22,755 bases of DNA, taken from Pseudomonas sp. (lineage in GTDB: Bacteria; Pseudomonadota; Gammaproteobacteria; Pseudomonadales; Pseudomonadaceae). This document shows positions 1 through 6,988 of this stretch, piece after piece. The stretch is from NCBI RefSeq assembly GCF_030150285.1, contig NZ_JASLGE010000038.1, forward strand, positions 1 through 22,755. The letters run 5' to 3'. Within the stretch, counting starts at the first letter, position 1. Each line of letters opens with the position of its first letter. A program made the position numbers and the translations under genes. The notes beneath the pieces are model-generated. The model was not told the DNA's origin. It worked only from the letters and a program-made list of their open reading frames with translations, and made no database searches.

Positions 1-260
1 ACAGCCATGCTGTCGATTTGCGGGCTGTAGGTCTGGAAAGTACGCTCTACGCCAACACCGTTGGAGATTTTACGAACAGTGAAAGCACTGTTCACGCCAC
101 GGTTACGCTTGGCAATCACTACACCTTCGAAAGCTTGCAGACGCGAACGATCGCCTTCCTTCACTTTCACCTGAACGACGATGGTGTCGCCCGGGGCAAA
201 AGGAGGGATCTCTTTAGTCATCTGCTCTGCTTCGAGTGCAAGGATGATTTTGTTAGTCAT
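1..260 (-). CDS. rplS: 50S ribosomal protein L19 (partial, C-terminus beyond window)
   Basis: L19 sits at the 30S-50S interface of the large ribosomal subunit. The minus strand reads from an ATG at 258-260 as MTNKIILALEAEQMTKEIPPF and stays open to the window edge, giving the first 86 residues of a protein that is usually about 116 long. The segment GDTIVVQVKVKEG and the following RLQAFEGVVIAKRNRG are typical of L19. A good ribosome-binding site, AGGAG, lies seven bases upstream of the ATG, directly behind a perfect hairpin (274-293). It is the last gene of the rpsP-rimM-trmD-rplS operon, 45 bases downstream of trmD. The truncation is only the end of the window. Confidence 0.97.
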   Translation of the reverse strand, partial: MTNKIILALEAEQMTKEIPPFAPGDTIVVQVKVKEGDRSRLQAFEGVVIAKRNRGVNSAFTVRKISNGVGVERTFQTYSPQIDSMA

Positions 261-273
261 GCTGTGCTCCTAA

Positions 274-293
274 GGTAGATCGTCTGATCTACC
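274..293 (-). promoter_or_regulatory. Perfect intercistronic hairpin before the rplS ribosome-binding site
   Basis: GGTAGATC and GATCTACC form an uninterrupted 8-bp stem around a 4-base loop. In the transcript it ends a few bases before the AGGAG of rplS. No T-tract follows, so it does not look like a terminator. It may protect or position the rplS message inside the operon; that role is inferred. Confidence 0.7.
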
Positions 294-305
294 ATCGATA
301 CGTTG

Positions 306-1058
306 TTAACTATCGTCCCGCGCGAGGATGTATTCCTCGAGCAGCTTCTTCTCTTCTCCAGAAAGCGAGCGGCTTTCCAGAAGATCGGCGCGTCGTTCAT
401 AGGTCCGCCCAAGGGACTGCTGTAAACGCCAACGCCGGATATGTGCATGATTGCCACTAAGCAATACGTCGGGAACACGCTGATCCGCATACACCTCCGG
501 TCGGGTGTAGTGCGGGCAATCCAGCAGAACATCCGTGAAGGAATCTTCCTCCGCAGAGTCCGCATGCCCTAAAGCTCCGGGCAGCAGTCGTGTAACCGCA
601 TCAATCAGAACCATCGCCGGTAGCTCGCCACCAGAGAGTACATAGTCACCAATCGACCACTCTTCATCGACATAAGCATCTATAAAACGCTCGTCAATGC
701 CTTCATAGCGACCTGCAATAAGGATTAATGCTTCCTCATTCGCCAGCTCGCGTACCGCCGACTGATTCAGTTGACGGCCTTGGGGCGACAGGTAAATCAC
801 CTTCGCCGCCTCTCCGGCTGCTTCTCTGGCCTGAACCAGTGCATCTTCCAGAGGCTTGATCTTCATCACCATGCCCGGACCACCGCCAAATGGGCGATCG
901 TCCACAGTGTGATGTCGATCCGTTGTGTAGTCTCGCGGGTTCCAACAAGTCAGCTGCAAGAGCCCTTGTTTCACCGCACGACTAGTGATGCCGTAGTCGC
1001 TGATGGCGGAAAACATTTCGGGAAACAAACTGATCACTTCTACGCGCAATTTAGCCAC
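306..1058 (-). CDS. trmD: tRNA (guanine-N1)-methyltransferase TrmD
   Basis: TrmD methylates G37 of tRNAs that have G36G37, using S-adenosylmethionine, and prevents +1 frameshifting. The product is 250 residues, the usual length. SPOUT-family trefoil-knot motifs are visible: LSPQG at 90-94, GRYEGIDER at 116-124 and SIGDYVLSGGE at 135-145, plus the acidic EDSF segment around 171-174. I chose a GTG start at 1056-1058, giving MAKLRVEVISLFPEMF, because the longer open frame would run into rimM and adds residues absent from the family. That GTG is two bases after the rimM stop and has no clear Shine-Dalgarno sequence, so it is probably translated by coupling to rimM. Confidence 0.97.
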   Translation of the reverse strand: MAKLRVEVISLFPEMFSAISDYGITSRAVKQGLLQLTCWNPRDYTTDRHHTVDDRPFGGGPGMVMKIKPLEDALVQAREAAGEAAKVIYLSPQGRQLNQSAVRELANEEALILIAGRYEGIDERFIDAYVDEEWSIGDYVLSGGELPAMVLIDAVTRLLPGALGHADSAEEDSFTDVLLDCPHYTRPEVYADQRVPDVLLSGNHAHIRRWRLQQSLGRTYERRADLLESRSLSGEEKKLLEEYILARDDS

Positions 1059-1060
1059 GC

Positions 1061-1600
1061 TTAGAAGTCCGCATCCCAATCCACCTTCATCTCGCCAGCG
1101 GCAAGGTCGACGCTCAGCACGCATTGCTCTGTGTAGGGCAACAAGCGATCGCGATCATCCAGGCTACCTGGGCAAGGTTTGACTTCCATGACATCGTTCG
1201 AGCCAGTTTCCATCAGGTCAACAATCTTTCCGAGCAATTGCCCTTCAAGGTTGGTCACTTTCAGTCCCTGCAGCTGGTACCAGTAGTACTCGCCGTCGGT
1301 CAGTTCAGGAAACAGGTTACGCGGCACGCAGATTTCGAATTCGCGAAGAAGACCTGCTTCATCGCGGTCATCAAGCCCCTTGAGCTTTACAACCAGAAAC
1401 TTGCCGTTATGAGAACGGCCACTGACCAGCTCTGCCTGTCGTACATCATTACCGCGCCGAAGCGTCAGCTTTTTGTAGTCCAACAGGTTATCAATTGGAT
1501 CCGTAAAGGAATAAACCTTCACTTCGCCGCGTACGCCGTGAATCGAGTAGATTTTGCCGATAACGATCAAATCATCAGCAGTTTCAGGCGTCACGCTCAT
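1061..1600 (-). CDS. rimM: Ribosome maturation factor RimM
   Basis: RimM binds S19 and assists maturation of the 30S head and processing of 16S rRNA. The product has 179 residues. The N-terminal RimM domain carries GKIYSIHGVRGEVKV at 15-29. The C-terminal PRC-barrel half includes EYYWYQLQGL at 104-113, ETGSNDVMEV at 131-140 and LLPY at 153-156, and the protein ends in the acidic DWDADF. The ATG lies five bases after the rpsP stop and two bases separate its own stop from trmD. Only a weak purine stretch precedes the start, suggesting low or coupled translation compared with the flanking ribosomal protein genes. Confidence 0.97.
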   Translation of the reverse strand: MSVTPETADDLIVIGKIYSIHGVRGEVKVYSFTDPIDNLLDYKKLTLRRGNDVRQAELVSGRSHNGKFLVVKLKGLDDRDEAGLLREFEICVPRNLFPELTDGEYYWYQLQGLKVTNLEGQLLGKIVDLMETGSNDVMEVKPCPGSLDDRDRLLPYTEQCVLSVDLAAGEMKVDWDADF

Positions 1601-1605
1601 ATTGC

Positions 1606-1857
1606 TCAGGCCGCGGCCTTGGCATTAACTTTCACAAGCTGAGCAACGCGCTCAGACATTTGTGCGCCAACGCTCAACCAGTAAGCGAGACGGTCTTCTT
1701 TAACGGAGAAACGAACTTCCTGACCACGGGCAACCGGGTTGAAGAAGCCAATTTGTTCCTTGTGGGAACCGTCACGTGGGTTACGGCTATCGGTAACGGT
1801 CAAGTGGTAAAACGGGCGCTTTTTGGAGCCGCCAAGGGCAAGACGGATTGTTAGCAT
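1606..1857 (-). CDS. rpsP: 30S ribosomal protein S16
   Basis: S16 is a small-subunit protein needed for 30S assembly. The 83-residue product begins MLTIRLALGGSKKRPFYHL and contains SRNPRDGSHKEQIGFFNP, both diagnostic of S16. The ATG at 1855-1857 is preceded by AGGAAAG at eight bases, a strong ribosome-binding site. It is the first gene of the rpsP-rimM-trmD-rplS operon, with a recognisable promoter about 75 bases upstream (1930-1957). Confidence 0.98.
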   Translation of the reverse strand: MLTIRLALGGSKKRPFYHLTVTDSRNPRDGSHKEQIGFFNPVARGQEVRFSVKEDRLAYWLSVGAQMSERVAQLVKVNAKAAA

Positions 1858-1929
1858 GTGTAGATCTTTCCTGTAGTCGGTGCTGCAAATCTAAATGCAC
1901 AGCGGGCGTAGGTGCCCGAAAGGCCGCAT

Positions 1930-1957
1930 ATTCTAAGGAATATCCGGACTTTTGCAA
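1930..1957 (-). promoter_or_regulatory. Sigma-70 type promoter of the rpsP operon
   Basis: On the minus strand a -35 TTGCAA (1952-1957) and a -10 TAGAAT (1930-1935) are separated by 16 bases. Transcription would start near 1923, giving a leader of about 65 bases. The leader begins with a small hairpin, CGGGC/GCCCG at 1903-1918. No other promoter of comparable quality is seen between ffh and rpsP. Confidence 0.6.
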
Positions 1958-2007
1958 ATGTCTTTTTCTGGCGCCTATCGACGCTACATCAAGATTTGCT
2001 ATAAGGC

Positions 2008-2100
2008 CGCCACGAATGGCGACAGGTCAGCTCCCGCAAAACGCGGGTTTGCCGGGTGTCTCGCATCACTGCGAGGTGCCTGGGCGCAAGCGCCCGGGCA
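2008..2100 (-). terminator. Row of four hairpins behind ffh
   Basis: Four separate inverted repeats lie in 93 bases: CGCCA/TGGCG (2008-2021), CCCGC/GCGGG (2033-2047), a perfect 6-bp CTCGCA/TGCGAG (2060-2075), and an 11-bp stem with one wobble at 2077-2100. The last begins seven bases after the ffh stop. None is followed by a proper T-tract. The likely role is 3'-end formation or protection of the ffh transcript, insulating it from the rpsP promoter further downstream; this is inferred. Confidence 0.5.
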
Positions 2101-2106
2101 GGTAAT

Positions 2107-3483
2107 TTACATTTTCGGCATGCCGCCGCCAGGCATCATGGACCCCATGCCACGCATCATTTTGGCCATGCCGCCTTTGGTGGAAAACTTTTTCATCATC
2201 TTTTGCATCTGTTTGTGCTGCTTGATCAAACGGCCGATGTCCTGCACCTGAGTGCCGGAACCCATGGCAATACGACGCTTGCGCGAACCGCTGATCATGT
2301 CAGGGTCACGGCGCTCGGCCGGTGTCATGGAGTTGATGATGGCTTCCATTTGTTTGAACTGCTTTTCTGCCGCGCCTTGGGCGTTGCCCATTTGCGCCAG
2401 GTTGACACCACCCATGTTCGGCAGTTTGTCCATGAGACCGCCAAGGCCACCCATGTTCTTCATTTGCTGCAACTGGTCGCGGAAGTCTTCGAGATCGAAG
2501 CCTTTGCCCTTTTTGAGCTTTTTGGCCAGTTTGTCGGCTTTGTCTTTGTCGAGCGTCTGCTCAGCCTGCTCGATAAGGCTAAGCACGTCGCCCATGCCCA
2601 GGATTCGCGAGGCAATACGATCCGGGTGAAAGGGTTCCAGCGCATCGCTCTTCTCACCCATGCCGATGAACTTGATCGGCTTGCCGGTGATCGAGCGTAC
2701 GGACAGTGCTGCACCTCCACGCGCATCGCCGTCGACCTTGGTCAGGATCACGCCAGTGAGCGGCAGCGCATCGCCAAAAGCCTTAGCCGTGTTGGCGGCA
2801 TCCTGGCCGGTCATGGCATCGACCACAAACAGGGTCTCAGCCGGTTTGACGGCCGCGTGCAACGCCTGGATTTCGGCCATCATTTCGGCGTCGATGTGCA
2901 GACGACCGGCGGTATCGAGGATGACAACATCAATGAACTTCAGCTTGGCTTCCGCAATGGCTGCTCGCGCAATGTCCACCGGCTTCTGGCTGAGGTCGGA
3001 CGGGAAGAAGGTCACACCCACTTCACCCGCCAGGGTTTCCAACTGCTTGATCGCCGCCGGACGGTAAACGTCGGCAGAGACCACCATCACGGTCTTCTTT
3101 TTGCGCTCTTTAAGGAAGCGCGCCAGTTTACCCGCCGTGGTGGTTTTACCGGCACCCTGCAAACCGGCCATCAAGACGACAGCTGGTGGCGTGACATTAA
3201 GGACCAGGTCCTCGTTGGCAGCACCCATCAGGCTTTCGAGTTCAGCCTGGACAATCTTCACGAACGCCTGGCCCGGCGTCAGGCTGCGCGACACTTCAGT
3301 GCCGACAGCGCGCTCTTTGACCGCGTTGACGAAGTCTTTGACCACGGGCAAAGCCACGTCGGCTTCCAGCAACGCCATGCGCACTTCACGCAGGGTGTCT
3401 TTGATATTGTCTTCGGTCAGCTTGGCCTTGCCGGTGACATGGCGCAGCGTCTGCGAGAGACGATCGGTTAAATTTTCAAACAT
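2107..3483 (-). CDS. ffh: Signal recognition particle protein Ffh
   Basis: Ffh is the GTPase and signal-sequence-binding subunit of SRP; with 4.5S RNA and FtsY it targets nascent membrane proteins to the translocon. The product has 458 residues, the family length. The N-domain begins MFENLTDRLSQTLRHVTG. The G-domain has the P-loop GLQGAGKT (107-114), DTAGRLH and TKVDGDARGG. The C-terminal M-domain has SGSRKRRIAMGSG, which binds 4.5S RNA, and a methionine-rich tail. The ATG at 3481-3483 has AAGGA upstream; seven more upstream codons are open but match no known Ffh start. A perfect TATAAT lies about 95 bases upstream. Confidence 0.98.
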   Translation of the reverse strand: MFENLTDRLSQTLRHVTGKAKLTEDNIKDTLREVRMALLEADVALPVVKDFVNAVKERAVGTEVSRSLTPGQAFVKIVQAELESLMGAANEDLVLNVTPPAVVLMAGLQGAGKTTTAGKLARFLKERKKKTVMVVSADVYRPAAIKQLETLAGEVGVTFFPSDLSQKPVDIARAAIAEAKLKFIDVVILDTAGRLHIDAEMMAEIQALHAAVKPAETLFVVDAMTGQDAANTAKAFGDALPLTGVILTKVDGDARGGAALSVRSITGKPIKFIGMGEKSDALEPFHPDRIASRILGMGDVLSLIEQAEQTLDKDKADKLAKKLKKGKGFDLEDFRDQLQQMKNMGGLGGLMDKLPNMGGVNLAQMGNAQGAAEKQFKQMEAIINSMTPAERRDPDMISGSRKRRIAMGSGTQVQDIGRLIKQHKQMQKMMKKFSTKGGMAKMMRGMGSMMPGGGMPKM

Positions 3484-3578
3484 GCGCGATCCTTTCAGGC
3501 CCAAAGTAGACCGGGGTTAATGCGCCCAGCCCGTGTAAAACTGATGCTCAGCGAGCCTGCGGCGTGGGCAGGTGGCGG

Positions 3579-3584
3579 ATTATA
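3579..3584 (-). promoter_or_regulatory. -10 element of the ffh promoter
   Basis: The minus strand has a perfect TATAAT here. The best -35 at 17-base spacing, TGTCCG, is poor. Transcription would start near 3572, giving a leader of about 90 bases. The element lies in the 206-base divergent gap between ffh and the YpjD-like gene. Confidence 0.5.
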
Positions 3585-3689
3585 GCGAAGACTGGCAGCC
3601 ACGGACACCTTACCGTCGGCTTATGTGGCTTTCGTGCACGGGCGGTTGTATGCCAAACTCAGTCCTTTGAGGCCCGCCTAACAGGATTT

Positions 3690-4502
3690 ATGCTCACCTT
3701 GTCACCCAGCCTGCTACCCAGCCTCGCCGCCGCCTGCTTATACGCCGCTGCGACCGTTTATCAAGGCACATGCCTACGCCAGGGCACCAAGGCGAACAAA
3801 CGCCTGCTGGTCACGCTCGGCATTCTTGCCGTCATTGCCCATGCCGCCAGCCTGTTCACCCATTTGCTGACCCCGGCCGGGCTTGAGCTGGACTTCTTCA
3901 GCGCCGCCAGCCTGATTGCCGTAGCCGTGATCACTGTGACGCTTGTGGCATGCGCCCGTATTCCGGTCGAGAACCTGTTGCTACTGCTATTTCCCCTGGG
4001 CGTACTCACGGTGCTGCTCTCCGAGTTCGCACCCCCCGGTACGGTTCAGGTGATTAATGAAGAACCCGGTATTCTTGTTCATATCCTGCTGTCGATTCTG
4101 GCCTACGGCATGTTCACGATCGCCGTGTTCCAAGCCTTGTTGCTGTCGCTGCAGAACTACCAACTCAAGCACAAACACCCTAAAGGCCTGATCAAGAATT
4201 TCCCGCCCTTGCAAACCATGGAAAGCCTGCTGTTCGGCTTCCTCTGGGCAGGCTGGTCACTGCTGTCGCTGTCACTGATCTCAGGCTGGCTGTTCCTGGG
4301 CAACCTGTTTGCACAGCACTTGGTGCACAAGACCTTGCTTGCTTGCCTGGCATGGGTGGTGTTCAGCGTACTGCTGCTGGGGCGCTATCACTTGGGCTGG
4401 CGTGGGCACAAAGCCATTCGCTGGACGTTTGCAGGGTTCTGCCTGCTGATGCTGGCCTACTTCGGCAGCAAACTGGTTCGTGAATACATTCTGCATATCT
4501 GA
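3690..4502 (+). CDS. CcsA/YpjD-like inner membrane protein (cytochrome c assembly family)
   Basis: This is an integral membrane protein of the CcsA/HemX-related family, YpjD type, whose precise role is not settled; relatives handle haem in cytochrome c biogenesis. The 270-residue product has about eight hydrophobic segments (roughly 8-24, 38-58, 69-88, 94-112, 130-153, 182-203, 214-232, 243-262). Histidines H131 and H213, in membrane segments, resemble the haem-ligand positions of the family; I see no tryptophan-rich WWD motif. I chose the ATG at 3690 because AGGA precedes it and the protein then starts at its first membrane segment. A longer frame from 3564 begins inside the ffh promoter region. 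The gene stands next to ffh, as in other pseudomonads, and ends six bases before the CorB-like gene. Confidence 0.85.
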   Translation: MLTLSPSLLPSLAAACLYAAATVYQGTCLRQGTKANKRLLVTLGILAVIAHAASLFTHLLTPAGLELDFFSAASLIAVAVITVTLVACARIPVENLLLLLFPLGVLTVLLSEFAPPGTVQVINEEPGILVHILLSILAYGMFTIAVFQALLLSLQNYQLKHKHPKGLIKNFPPLQTMESLLFGFLWAGWSLLSLSLISGWLFLGNLFAQHLVHKTLLACLAWVVFSVLLLGRYHLGWRGHKAIRWTFAGFCLLMLAYFGSKLVREYILHI

Positions 4503-4508
4503 CGGTCG

Positions 4509-5393
4509 ATGATTATGGATAGCTTGCCTCCCGGGCCGATACTGGCGGTATTGGCACTTTTGATTGCAGGCGCGGGGTTTCTTGCCGGTTTTTGCGTGCG
4601 CAAGCGTGGCGCAATCGTTCAACGCGTCGAAGCCCAACCGCCTCGCAATGAGGCTGGCGGTCAGGATGACGAGCAACCCAGTACCCGCCCGCACCTGCTG
4701 TCCGGCATCCGCGCCCTGGATAACATCACGGTTAACGATATCCTGATCCCGCGCAGCGAGGTTGAAGGCCTTAACCTTGACGACCCCATCGAAGACCTGA
4801 TCGAGCAACTGCGCCAGACCGAACGCACGCGTCTGCCGGTGTTTCATAATGATATCAATCAAGTCGAAGCCATCCTCAACACTCGCCACATCCAGCATTT
4901 ACTACCGGACGCCAGCCTGACTAAAGAGGCGCTATTGGCAGTCTGCCATGAACCGTACTTCGTCCCCGAAAGCACCCCGTTGCAACTGCAACTGCTGAAT
5001 TTCCATAAGCAGCAGCGCCGTCTGGGCGTGGTCGTGGATGAATACGGGGAAGTGCTCGGCATTGTGACGCTTGAAGATATCCTTGAAGAAATCGTGGGCG
5101 AGTTTGAGAACGAGCAAATCATCGATCACCCGCACATCACCCCTCAACCGGATGGGCGCTTCGTGATTGAGGGTGCAGCTTCAATCCGCGAACTCAACAA
5201 GGTCCTGAGCTGGCACCTGCCCAGCGATGGCCCCAAAACCCTCAACGGGCTTGTCACCGAAGCCCTGGAAACCATTCCGGAAACTACGGTTTGCCTGAAA
5301 ATTGGCCCGTACCGGCTGGAAATCCTCGAGACAGAAGAAAACCGTGTCAGCCGTGTGCTGATCTGGCACAACAGCGTCAAGCCTGGGGCTTAA
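4509..5393 (+). CDS. CBS-pair and CorC-domain protein (CorB/HlyC-CorC family) lacking DUF21
   Basis: The 294-residue product has one membrane segment (about 9-29), a hydrophilic linker (about 31-68), a tandem CBS pair (about 72-196) and a C-terminal CorC_HlyC domain (about 210-290). Diagnostic segments are DILIPRSEVEGL (77-88), VVVDEYGEVLGIVTLEDILE (174-193) and DGRFVIEGAASIRELN. CorB-type proteins are magnesium/cobalt transport-associated and usually carry a DUF21 (CNNM) domain of three or four membrane helices before the CBS pair, giving 400 or more residues. Here that domain is replaced by one helix and a short linker. The start may be the ATG at 4509 or the one at 4515; neither has a clear ribosome-binding site. 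It probably forms an operon with the YpjD-like gene six bases upstream. Confidence 0.82.
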   Translation: MIMDSLPPGPILAVLALLIAGAGFLAGFCVRKRGAIVQRVEAQPPRNEAGGQDDEQPSTRPHLLSGIRALDNITVNDILIPRSEVEGLNLDDPIEDLIEQLRQTERTRLPVFHNDINQVEAILNTRHIQHLLPDASLTKEALLAVCHEPYFVPESTPLQLQLLNFHKQQRRLGVVVDEYGEVLGIVTLEDILEEIVGEFENEQIIDHPHITPQPDGRFVIEGAASIRELNKVLSWHLPSDGPKTLNGLVTEALETIPETTVCLKIGPYRLEILETEENRVSRVLIWHNSVKPGA

Positions 5394-5472
5394 ACGCTGC
5401 GTAAGGCCTTCTTACAGTCGAACAAACCGGACTACGGCTGATAATGTGTCCACCCAGTCCCCGCACACGTGT

Positions 5473-5554
5473 CAACCATGTATCCGGTCTGTACAGCTTT
5501 TCAAAGTGACACGGCGTAAGACCACAACCTTAAGTGGCCGTGACCGCAGTAATG
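5473..5554 (+). repeat. Intergenic repeat module 1, copy A
   Basis: It aligns without gaps to 16410-16491, with about 17 differences in 82 bases (roughly 80% identical by eye). The shared core includes TACAGCTTTTCAAAG and AACCTTAAGTG. It does not look like a REP palindrome, and I do not recognise the family. Both copies sit between genes, in the same orientation, downstream of a plus-strand and a minus-strand gene. Confidence 0.75.
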
Positions 5555-5596
5555 GATGGGCCAAAGACGGGGCGGCACCGCTTTTAAAGATCAACA

Positions 5597-5620
5597 GATC
5601 GCGAGCAAGCTCGCTCCTAC
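5597..5620 (-). repeat. REP palindrome (single)
   Basis: The core GCGAGCAAGCTCGC followed by TCCTAC is the Pseudomonas REP type that reads GTAGGAGCGAGCTTGC on the minus strand. It lies between module 1 and module 3 of the repeat-rich gap. REP elements of this class are normally spread by a RAYT transposase encoded elsewhere in the genome; none is in this window. Confidence 0.85.
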
Positions 5621-5673
5621 CCGCGTGAAATACGTCGTGCTTTTGATCTAAAAGGGCCCCCAGTTCTCGGCGC

Positions 5674-5713
5674 GACAGCGCGACGTCGAAGACGGGGCGG
5701 CCCCTCCTACACG
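5674..5713 (-). repeat. Intergenic repeat module 3, copy A (hairpin behind purT)
   Basis: Forty bases align without gaps to 16508-16547 with five differences. On the minus strand it begins at the purT 3' end with GTGTAGGAGGGGCCGCCCC, in which GGGG and CCCC can pair around CCG, followed by CGTC/GACG. It ends two bases from the purT stop, so it is part of the purT 3' end and may act in termination or message protection. A partial third copy is visible at 5562-5580. Confidence 0.7.
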
Positions 5714-5715
5714 GG

Positions 5716-6897
5716 TTACAGCTCTACAACAACCGCTTGAGCGGCGCGAGTGGCTTTTGCGCGGGCCGCTTCAATCGACTCGTCACGGGCCAGGGCGACG
5801 CCCATACGGCGCTGGCCATTGACCTCTGGCTTGCCGAACAGGCGCAAAGCCGTGTCCGGTTCGCTCAAGGCTGCGCCCAGGTTGGCGAAGGCCGTCTGGG
5901 TGGATTGACCTTCCACCAGAATCACCGCCGAAGCCGATGGCCCAAACTGACGGATCAAGGGAATCGGCAACCCCAGAATCGCCCGCGCGTGCAGGGCGAA
6001 CTGCGACAAATCCTGAGAAATCAGCGTCACCAGCCCGGTATCATGCGGACGCGGTGATACTTCGCTGAACCATACCTGATCGCCTTTGATAAACAGTTCG
6101 ACACCAAACAACCCACGCCCGCCCAAGGCTTCAGTGACTGCTTTGGCCACGCGCTCGGACTCAGCCAAGGCAATCGGGCTCATCGCCTGTGGTTGCCAGG
6201 ATTCCTGATAATCGCCCTTCTCCTGACGATGACCGACCGGCGCGCAGAATGTAGTGCCGCCGATATGGCGCACCGTCAGCAAGGTAATTTCGTAGTCAAA
6301 ATCGATAAAGCCTTCGATGATGACCCGGCCCTTGCCCGCACGGCCGCCTTCTTGCGCGTAATCCCACGCCTTCTGTACGTCGTCAACGCTGCGCAGCAAA
6401 CTCTGGCCTTTGCCCGACGAACTCATCACCGGTTTGACCACGCACGGGAAGCCCAGGTCTTCGACCGCTTTGCTGTAGTCCTCGAAAGTGTCAGCGAAGT
6501 GGTACGGCGAGGTCGGCAAGTCCAGCTCTTCAGCGGCCAGGCGGCGGATGCCTTCCCGGTTCATGGTCAGCGACGTGGCACGCGCAGTCGGGATCACGGT
6601 AAAGCCTTCGGCTTCCAGTTCGACCAGTGTCGCGGTGGCGATGGCTTCGATTTCTGGAACGATGTAGTGCGGCTTTTCCAGTTCGATGACGGCACGCAGT
6701 GCGGCGCCGTCCAACATGTTGATCACGTGGCTGCGGTGCGCAACCTGCATGGCCGGGGCATTGGCATAGCGATCAACGGCAATCACCTCAACGCCCAAAC
6801 GCTGCAATTCGATGACGACTTCTTTACCCAACTCGCCGCAGCCACACAGCAATACGCGGGTCGCGGTCGGCGACAGTGGAGTTCCGATACGGGTCAT
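5716..6897 (-). CDS. purT: Formate-dependent phosphoribosylglycinamide formyltransferase (GART 2)
   Basis: PurT makes formyl-GAR from GAR, formate and ATP, the folate-independent route for the third step of de novo purine synthesis. The 393-residue product has GCGELGKE at 19-26 in the N-terminal domain. The ATP-grasp core carries KPVMSSSGKGQS (155-166), E267 and E279 as probable metal ligands, and SEVSPRPHDTG (278-288). The ATG at 6895-6897 has GAGG eight bases upstream. An imperfect GC-rich inverted repeat (AGGCGC/GCGCCT) lies in the 91-base gap to the next gene upstream. Behind the stop is the hairpin repeat at 5674-5713. Confidence 0.97.
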   Translation of the reverse strand: MTRIGTPLSPTATRVLLCGCGELGKEVVIELQRLGVEVIAVDRYANAPAMQVAHRSHVINMLDGAALRAVIELEKPHYIVPEIEAIATATLVELEAEGFTVIPTARATSLTMNREGIRRLAAEELDLPTSPYHFADTFEDYSKAVEDLGFPCVVKPVMSSSGKGQSLLRSVDDVQKAWDYAQEGGRAGKGRVIIEGFIDFDYEITLLTVRHIGGTTFCAPVGHRQEKGDYQESWQPQAMSPIALAESERVAKAVTEALGGRGLFGVELFIKGDQVWFSEVSPRPHDTGLVTLISQDLSQFALHARAILGLPIPLIRQFGPSASAVILVEGQSTQTAFANLGAALSEPDTALRLFGKPEVNGQRRMGVALARDESIEAARAKATRAAQAVVVEL

Positions 6898-6988
6898 TTC
6901 AGGTCCTCAAGGAAGCAAATCATCGAAGGCGCTTGCAACGCTCGCGCCTGCCGGGAAGAAAGGCCAGTATTTTACATGATCCAGCGTC

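Larger units (their letters stand above)
5394..5715. other. Repeat-rich gap between the CorB-like gene and purT
   Basis: I find no credible gene in these 322 bases. The gap holds a weak hairpin GTAAG/CTTAC (5401-5415) just after the CorB-like stop, one copy of an 82-base repeat (5473-5554), a REP palindrome (5597-5620), a short shared motif with TTTTGATCTAA (5641-5651), and a 40-base hairpin repeat (5674-5713) that ends two bases from the purT stop. The same modules recur at 16364-16547 in different order. A 60-codon open frame here spans only repeat sequence and is not credible. Confidence 0.75.

Noticed and set aside
2056..3471. A 471-codon plus-strand frame opposite ffh
   Set aside because: It is an antisense shadow of ffh with no domain or credible start; the ffh motifs on the minus strand are complete.
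3564..3689. A 42-residue N-terminal extension of the YpjD-like protein
   Set aside because: The extension begins next to the ffh -10 element and lacks a ribosome-binding site. The shorter form starts at the first membrane segment behind AGGA.
5446..5628. A 60-codon plus-strand frame in the CorB-purT gap
   Set aside because: It runs through repeat module 1 and a REP. Copy B of module 1 carries many differences with no sign of codon-position preference, so it is not protein coding.
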